Shown here: one piece after another, positions 58,229 through 64,000 of the stretch | Layout: every line of letters begins with the position of its first letter | Numbering within the stretch: the first letter of the stretch is position 1 | Assembly: GCF_035222275.1 (NCBI RefSeq) | Contig: NC_085881.1 | Span: forward strand, 2,232,001 to 2,296,000 | From: Podospora bellae-mahoneyi | Lineage: Eukaryota; Ascomycota; Sordariomycetes; Sordariales; Podosporaceae | Direction of reading: 5' to 3' | Length of the DNA stretch: 64,000 bases | Translations under genes and position numbers: made by a program | Notes under the pieces: model-generated | Seen by the model: the letters and a program-made list of their open reading frames with translations, nothing else | The model's database searches: none | What the model was told of the DNA's origin: nothing

Positions 58229-58869
58229 GGTGGTGGTGGTGGTGGTGGTGGTGGGGTGGGGGTGGTGGGTGGTGGGTGAAATGCTACTGGATACTTCGCG
58301 GGGGCATCTTGACAGTGGAGGTGACGGGAGATGCAGTGTAAGCGGCTGCAAAGTGTTGAGGCAAGAGCGACTACTTCTTGGGGTCCATTGCTGGTGCCTT
58401 CTCAACAGCGACAGCGGATGCAAATGCCATCCGAAAGTGCAGGCACGATGGGTTTCATGTGTAAGTGTGATGTCCAGAGCCTCCTTCCTTGGAATGTATG
58501 TAATCATGGGTGATGATGCAAGACCGGCAGTGACGGGACAGGGGGGCTCCTGGGCAGTGATGCAGGGGAGTGAGAATGAATTGTGGTGCAGGGCCAAGGT
58601 AACTTTTGAGACCCCGGTATTAGCATATCGATTTGAGCTTCACATCAAGGTTTATGAAGTGAAACCTTGAATTCTTATTCTCACAACGACAGAACTATTC
58701 TGAAACCTACTTATTCGAAGCAGGAAATTCATCTGACATTTCACTCTCAGTAGCTTAATCTTCTCAGCAAATTGAGATATATCAACTCTTCTCACCAGCG
58801 ACTCAACCCACACTCACAACCACCAGCAACATCACCACTCAACTCAACCAACCACCACCTATAACCACC
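58145..58869. other. Divergent promoter region with trinucleotide repeats
   Basis: Between the membrane protein (-) and the POP8-like gene (+). It contains a compound microsatellite close to the minus-strand start codon and is otherwise without recognised features. Confidence 0.5.
58179..58253. repeat. Compound (GTT)n(GGT)n microsatellite
   Basis: About 17 GTT units (58179-58228) run directly into about 8 GGT/GTG units (58227-58253). It sits 35 nt upstream of the start codon of the minus-strand membrane protein, so it probably lies in its 5' leader as an AAC/ACC repeat. Confidence 0.95.
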
Positions 58870-59316
58870 ATGACCGAAGCAATGGATCTCGACCCCCCTC
58901 CCCCCACCAGCACCACCTCCCTCCCCAAACTCAAAACCTCCAAACTTCTCCTCACCACCCTAACCCTCCCCACACCCCCCTTCTCCTACGCCAACCTCAC
59001 CCTTCTAACCCCCTCCCCCTCCACAACCCAACAACAGCTCGACCCCCTCCTCCTGAAATCCTACCTAACCTCCGCTTTATCTCAATTCCTCGGCCAAACC
59101 GGCGCCGCCATCCCAATCGACATCCTCCAAGTCGGCCCTGCCTCCTCCTGGGTCCGCCTCCCCCGCCCCGACCTCGCCGCATTCACCGCAGCAATCGCCT
59201 CATTCAGCGGTCTAAACAACGGGAAAGAAAAACTGGTGCTCAGAGTAGAGGCAGCCGGGGATTTCCTCGGGGCTCTTGTCGACAGAGGGGAGGAACGTGA
59301 GATTTGGGGAAAGTGA
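58870..59316 (+). CDS. POP8: POP8-like RNase P/MRP subunit
   Basis: Small protein subunit shared by RNase P (tRNA 5' maturation) and RNase MRP (rRNA processing). Single exon of 148 aa starting at ATG 58870. The N-terminal ~30 residues are Pro/Ser/Thr-rich. The core has a PFSYANLTLLT strand, LLKSYLTSALSQFLGQTG (helix), AIPIDILQV and SSWVRLPRPDLAAFTAAIASF, which fit the alpha/beta POP8 domain of fungal RNase P/MRP. Recognition is by pattern, not by search, so the family is probable. It is divergent from the membrane-protein gene and convergent with PPT1. Confidence 0.7.
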   Translation: MTEAMDLDPPPPTSTTSLPKLKTSKLLLTTLTLPTPPFSYANLTLLTPSPSTTQQQLDPLLLKSYLTSALSQFLGQTGAAIPIDILQVGPASSWVRLPRPDLAAFTAAIASFSGLNNGKEKLVLRVEAAGDFLGALVDRGEEREIWGK

Positions 59317-59783
59317 TTTCTCTTTTTGGACATGTTTGTTTTGTTCACAAAAAAGTGGGACAGCATATGGAAAGAGGAGACAGAGAGGAAGGAAACATTT
59401 TTGCGGAAAAGGGATGGCACAGGTTGTTGTTGGAGTTGACACCCAAGTTATAGAGGCGGAAAACAGGGCGGGATGTTTACCAGGGAGAAAACAGAAAACT
59501 GTTCTCGTTCCAAAAGATCTGAATTCGATTTTTTTTTTTCATTCTTTCTGTTCGGCCATGTTTATGATGCTATATAGCGAGAATATCTTCTTGCCAGTGT
59601 TGGTTTTGTCCACCATCATCATACATTGGATATCATACCAGCCGGTCACCACCAAGCAACCAGCCATGAACCCCTACCGCCCTCAAAACGCCATGCTAAT
59701 GATGCTCCCCAATTTCCCTTGCGTGAGCGGAGCCAGTCTTGTCTTCTTCGTACATGCATTTATTCTCGACTGCAACCTGTCGC
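59317..59783. other. Convergent 3' intergenic region POP8/PPT1
   Basis: 467 bp between two stop codons, expected to hold both 3' UTRs. A T-run occurs at 59530-59539. No gene supported. Confidence 0.55.
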
Positions 59784-61462
59784 TTACATGAGCGAGGACA
59801 TCATGCTCGAGTTGGCGTAGGCCTGCGAGATAAAACGTCAGCTTTGGTGTGTCGTAGGGTTGGGGGAAAGGAAACCTTACCATCGGCCGGATATTTGGAT
59901 GAGGCACGGCATCAAACTGTGTGAATCTAAGCTTGAGATCAGGGCCGATATTGATGAAGGCGCCCTTGTTCTCCGTCATGTCGCAGTACTTGGGCGCGGA
60001 GAAGACTGGATTCAGTGTTAACATAATGTCGGTAAAGAGAAGGGTTGAGTTGAAACATACCAGTGATGCACTTTCCATCATGCTCCTCCTCATAACCCGC
60101 CATCCTGACCTCGTGCGATCTAATAACCGCCTCCAACCCGTTCTTCTCACAGAACCTCCTGGTAACGTCCGGACCGAACTGCATACCCACACCACGCTTG
60201 CTTGGTCCACGACCGGGCTCCGACTGAGGATCTGTCCACAACATCTCCATCATCAAACCGGCCTGGCCGGGCTGCCTCTGCTTATGCCTGTCGAGCTTCC
60301 TGATATCATCCAGCGTTACGTTGTCGTCTGAGAACAAACCGCCGTGCAGAACAAAGTATTTCTTGCCAACAAGTGTTGCCAGGGGCAGGGCAGAGAAGCT
60401 CTCAGAGAACAGCTTGAAGATCCTCTCGTTGTACTTGGCCTTGCACTCGCCCTCGAAGCCGTACACTCTGTTCATGTCGTCTGTTTCGTGGTTGCCACGG
60501 TTGATGAAGAAGTTCTTGGGGCGGAGCCACTTGTTGGCGTAGAGAAGAAGGGCGATTTCGGTGGACCACGAGCCTCTGTCGACAAAGTCGCCGTTGAAGA
60601 GATACCAGTGCTTGTCGCTGGGAGTGCCGTTTATCCGGAAGAGTTCCATAAGATCAAAGTATTGACCTGTGTTTGGTCAGTGCCTGTACCCTTGATACGA
60701 TACCAAAGAAGAAAACCTACCGTGTGTATCACCGCAAACTGTGAGCTCGACATCCTCAGGAATCTCCACCTCCACCATCGTAGGCTCGTCATACACCAGC
60801 TTCTTGACCGCAATGACAATTTGGTACACATATTTCTTGTGTATGGTCTTGCCGTTCTTGAACCTCTCCGTCATGTCATCGATAAACTCTTGTGTCATTT
60901 CACTCCCTAACCTCACACCATCATACGAGTCTTCCACATGCATCGAGTCGACATCGAGTCCGTCAGCAACCGATGGCTCATCCCCAACCTCGATCGCCTC
61001 GAAGAAGGCAAGTTGCCTGACGGCCTTTTGGCACTCGACAAGCTTGAGCTTGGCATCCTTATTACCAGGGTCGATCTTGACACAGGTCTGAAAGTCCTTG
61101 ACGGCCTCCTTGGGCTTGAGGATGGCTACGTAGGCGGTGGCTCGGCGGTAGTAGGCCTTGATCATCCCTGGGTTCAGCTCGATGGCTTTCGTCGCGTCCC
61201 TGATCGCATAGCCGTAGGCTTCTGTCTTCATGTATGCCTATTTCACATACCAATATGCATAGGTTAGTAAAACAAAAAAAGTGGTGACGTCGGGTTCCTG
61301 AAAGCTACCCACCTGAGCTCTGTTTGACCAGAATGTTGGCTCCTTGTCGTTCAGCTCGATGGCCTGGGAGTAAAAGTCAATGGCGGTTGGCCAGTCATGG
61401 GCGGCAAAGGCCTTGTTTCCCTGGTTCTTCAAGGCCACGGCCTGCTCCTCTGGTGTAGCCAT
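59784..61462 (-). CDS. PPT1: Ser/Thr protein phosphatase 5 (PPT1)
   Basis: TPR-containing PPP-family phosphatase that acts on Hsp90 complexes. Exons: 61462-61313, 61237-60721, 60666-60061, 60005-59881, 59822-59784, giving 478 aa. Three TPRs fill about residues 8-120 ([30 protein letters not shown]). A linker leads to the catalytic domain with GDTHG (about 218-222), GDFVDRG, RGNHE and, after intron 3, [10 protein letters not shown], the metal-binding signatures of the PPP family. The C-terminus [13 protein letters not shown] comes from a tiny last exon. The frame is open upstream of the chosen ATG and contains another ATG at 61519 (MFLWSRKAQPEPEKEDGE), so an N-terminally longer form is possible. 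Confidence 0.95.
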
Positions 61463-62479
61463 CTCGCCGTCCTCCTTTTCCGGTTCGGGCTGCGCTTTTC
61501 TTGACCACAGGAACATGCGCGGGGTTGGGACGAATGGGTGACAGGGCCGGAGGTTTTGTTTGGGAAAGATAGATGTATATCTAAACCGGCCGCTGGTGCT
61601 TTTCGGAAAGAGAGAATAAATCCACGGTGGCAAGCTTGCTGAAACGATAGTTTCTTCTGTCTTGCGGGAAGCGCAAATAGCAATGAATCGGAGGTGCCTG
61701 GAACGGGTCGCTGCGTGCGGTTGAGACCTGGGCGAGAACTGCAGGACCCCACAGTATTTGCTTTTAAACGGTACTAGCGTATCATCTTATCTGATGGGTA
61801 TCGATAGGCGGAGTTCAATGTATCTGGCATGCTCTAGCGGTTTCTTCCTTGTAGGAGCATCATATTCCAGACCCATCTTCCCGACTCCGCCATCTTTTTT
61901 TGTTGTACTTTGTGCTGCTCTCTCCGACTTTCAAGATGTTGACTATACGTCCACGAGCTTCGCCCCGTTACAGTAATGCTCCCCTGGTCGACCCAGGTTG
62001 CAAATCAAATGACAGGGATAGCTGAATATCTATCAAGGTGCACCAGGGGACGTCTCGGCAATCATGCATTTGCCCTTTTGTCATTATGCGATAAACATTT
62101 TGATTCTGGCCACTAGCCTTGGCGCCGACAGTCGAGTACGATGGCAAGGAGTCAAAGGACCCGGCAGTCTGGTTTGTCTGGGGAGCCACGTGCCGGTCAA
62201 CGGCTAGGCCGGTCCAGTTGTGGCCTGGTCTTGACCATGAAAGTGACAGGACGGGCTCCCATGCGGTGGCCTGGAGCCTCCTTAGCTGGCCGGTTGGCGC
62301 ACCATACCATTGTCTGTCGGGTCTAATAATTGCATTGTCTGTACTCCCTGGTGAAATTCTCCAAGACCAGATATCTCCAACCCAAGGACCGTTGACAACT
62401 CCGTCCGGTTTTTGAAAGGATTCGATATAAAAACGCCGCGCCCTATGCATGAAGGAACGGAATATTAATATGTTCCCTG
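61463..62479. other. Intergenic region, PPT1 promoter
   Basis: 1 kb between the PPT1 start (-) and the stop of the small membrane protein (-). A 171-codon open frame (61968-62483, minus) has no early ATG and no recognisable features. Nothing else is seen. Confidence 0.45.
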
Positions 62480-63034
62480 TCACCTCGACGAGTCGTCTGA
62501 TGAGGACTCGTCGCTATCATCGATGAAACCTTCCTCCAAGCTACGAGGTGTTAGCATACCATCCCAAGACATCAAAGGGCCATTCCCGCTTACTCTCTGC
62601 TTAACCTCCTCGAGCTGTCAATACTGTCACCAATGTTTCCACCTCTTCCGGTAGACTCATCCACATCCTCCAGCTCTTCCCCGTCTTCTGAATCAAACGA
62701 CGGCCGACCACCAACAACGAGCCGATCAGCAAAGCCTGTGCTCCACCTAGAGGTCAATATCAGGCTACTAAGGCCGCCTGTTATCCTGGCCCTGAGCGAA
62801 GATGTCTGTTCGGATAAAGTATCTATTGGGAGGTACTGGCTGTAACGGTTTCGATAGCGTTGCCACAAGGGGTAGAGGACAAACGTCGACAGGAGGAAGA
62901 GTATCAGAGATATTATGGCGGGGACAACCAGCGTCTGGGAGAAAAAAATCATGTTAGTACATGTTCACTGCGAACTTGTTCTCAGAAGCTGACGGATATC
63001 TGGATACCTTGACGGCTGAGAATGTGGCTCCCAT
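62480..63034 (-). CDS. Small single-pass membrane protein
   Basis: Unrecognised. Exons 63034-63008, 62934-62594 and 62540-62480 join in frame to 142 aa. Exon 1 encodes only MGATFSAVK. A hydrophobic helix (TLVVPAIISLILFLLSTFVL, residues 10-29) is followed by a basic segment (PLWQRYRNRYSQ), suggesting that the C-terminal ~110 residues face the cytosol, and an acidic Ser/Asp-rich end (GFIDDSDESSSDDSSR). Intron 2 has a textbook GCTAAC branch site nine bases before its TAG. The consistent splicing of three exons supports a real gene. The function is unknown. Confidence 0.6.
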
Positions 63035-64000
63035 GGTGTGGAGGTGTTCCAGAAGCAACAGTTGAGATTCTTCGGAGGGTGAGCTGCGTCGCAAAGTCTG
63101 AGTGTGAGGATGCTAATGAGAACCACTCCAGTTGCATACATAGAATGTGCCCGCAAGAGGCAGCGAGGCTCTGTCAATCAATCAATCCACATGTCAGAAG
63201 CAGGACGGAAACGCGAAGCCTTGCTTGCTGCACGTCAACGAGCTCCAGCTTGGCACTCCGATTATTGTGGGGCCACGGACAATCACCCGCAACCCACCGT
63301 GCCCACCCAACCCACAGTGGACCCTACCCGTCAGCGGCGGCGCCCGCTTTTAAGCAGCGAGGGTCTGTCTGTTCTGGCGGTTGATGAGATCCGGTATGGA
63401 TGTCTCTGCACATGCTGAGGTTGTGCAAACTACTCCTAATATGTCTCCAACTAGCACCATTTCAGCTGCCTTGAAGACAATGGTGGCGGCAATGATCCCC
63501 ATGCCCATCGGAGGCTCAGGAGCAAACGTACCGGTGGCCGTGGACAACTTATCAGGCTGATCTACCACGGACACGTCGTGGTTTATTACCGCGCCCGTCT
63601 TTGGGCATCTTTGGTGTTCTAGTTATCCACTAGAAAGCGGGATAGCGACTCTAAGACCACCGTTGGAAATGAGCACCCCTCGTGACAAACGGGGACCAGG
63701 AAATTGCCAACAAAAATAGACGCCTGGCGGGGTTACCTACCCAGTACTTACCTTACTCAACCTCAACTGACACCTCCGGTCTGCTGTTGCTGCTTGCTCC
63801 TTTGGGGACAGAGTGATGAGAACAGGCTCGGAAACACAGAGCATCAAGTTGAAACAACATTTATCCCTCGCAACCACGCAACCTAAGGAGGGAGTTGGTT
63901 GAAGAAGAGGAAGGAAAAAGCGCGGGGTTGAAGAACAGGGTTCACCACCCAGCCGCACAGACCACCACATGGCCCCTGTCTGAAAATATCCAGGGGCTGA
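63035..64000. other. Right-hand region without a supported gene
   Basis: Should include the promoter of the small membrane protein gene. Short frames exist on both strands (for example 63350-63574, minus, 74 codons with a hydrophobic stretch), but none has supporting evidence. Confidence 0.4.

Noticed and set aside
61968-62483. 171-codon minus-strand open frame
   Set aside because: It has no early ATG, no domain and no splice context; it lies in the expected PPT1 promoter.
63350-63574. 74-codon minus-strand ORF with a hydrophobic stretch
   Set aside because: Too short and without supporting signals to separate it from chance.
1-64000. Search for transposable elements, virus-derived elements and CRISPR arrays
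   Set aside because: No long terminal repeats, terminal inverted repeats with transposase, reverse transcriptase-like frames or regularly spaced repeats were noticed. Only simple repeats were found.
1-64000. Biosynthetic cluster hypothesis
   Set aside because: No polyketide, peptide or terpene synthase is present, and the genes are mostly unrelated housekeeping functions.

Overview
The window looks like nuclear DNA of a filamentous ascomycete, most likely a Sordariomycete and probably Sordariales. The evidence is indirect: protein-coding genes on both strands with short (about 50-110 nt) GT-AG introns, frequent CTAAC/CTGAC-like branch sites, spacious intergenic regions rich in microsatellites, and a fungal gene complement (Rab18, GH115, SRP72, Rheb, fungal-type P5B ATPase, BUR1, class V myosin, fungal Zn2Cys6 factor). 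No rRNA, no convincing tRNA, no CRISPR and no intact transposon was seen. I worked out exon structures by hand from reading-frame continuity and splice signals; the coordinates given for a gene span start codon to stop codon including introns.

Left part (1-10.0 kb): Rab18-like GTPase (+), IMO32/ABHD11-like mitochondrial hydrolase (-), secreted GH115 alpha-glucuronidase (-) and SRP72 (+). GH115 and SRP72 are divergent and share an 893-bp intergenic region that holds a near-perfect palindrome built from two stress-response-type AGGGG boxes.

10.5-17.0 kb is a gene graveyard: a damaged dipeptidyl-peptidase III gene (+), a damaged conserved fungal membrane-anchored protein (-), and a damaged NLR-like NB-ARC/TPR gene (+). 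All three retain recognisable introns or motifs but carry frame breaks, stops or missing segments. Such genes belong to the fast-evolving accessory fraction of fungal genomes.

18.0-25.2 kb: Rheb (+), cytosolic seryl-tRNA synthetase (-, 9 exons), ITPase/HAM1 (+), and a ZUP1/C78-type peptidase with two zinc fingers (-). 25.2-29.0 kb is a long gene-poor stretch with only one weak hypothetical ORF. 29.0-31.7 kb: a short Zn2Cys6 protein (+) and FAP7/AK6 (+).

32.8-44.7 kb: class V myosin (-), 3-phosphoglycerate dehydrogenase (-), NAP1 (-). 46.6-54.2 kb: P5B ATPase of the YPK9/ATP13A2 type (+), complex I subunit NDUFB2 (-), BUR1-type CDK (+). 54.3-59.3 kb is less certain: a low-complexity coding region (+), two unrecognised membrane proteins (-), and a POP8-like RNase P/MRP subunit (+). 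59.8-63.0 kb: PP5/PPT1 phosphatase (-) and a small single-pass membrane protein (-).

Most intact genes are housekeeping genes and are not functionally clustered. The most notable points are the 10.5-17 kb block of decayed genes, the ZUP1-like deubiquitinase, the Rab18 protein with an altered NKxD motif, the palindrome between GH115 and SRP72, and several unrecognised membrane or low-complexity genes near 54-58 kb.
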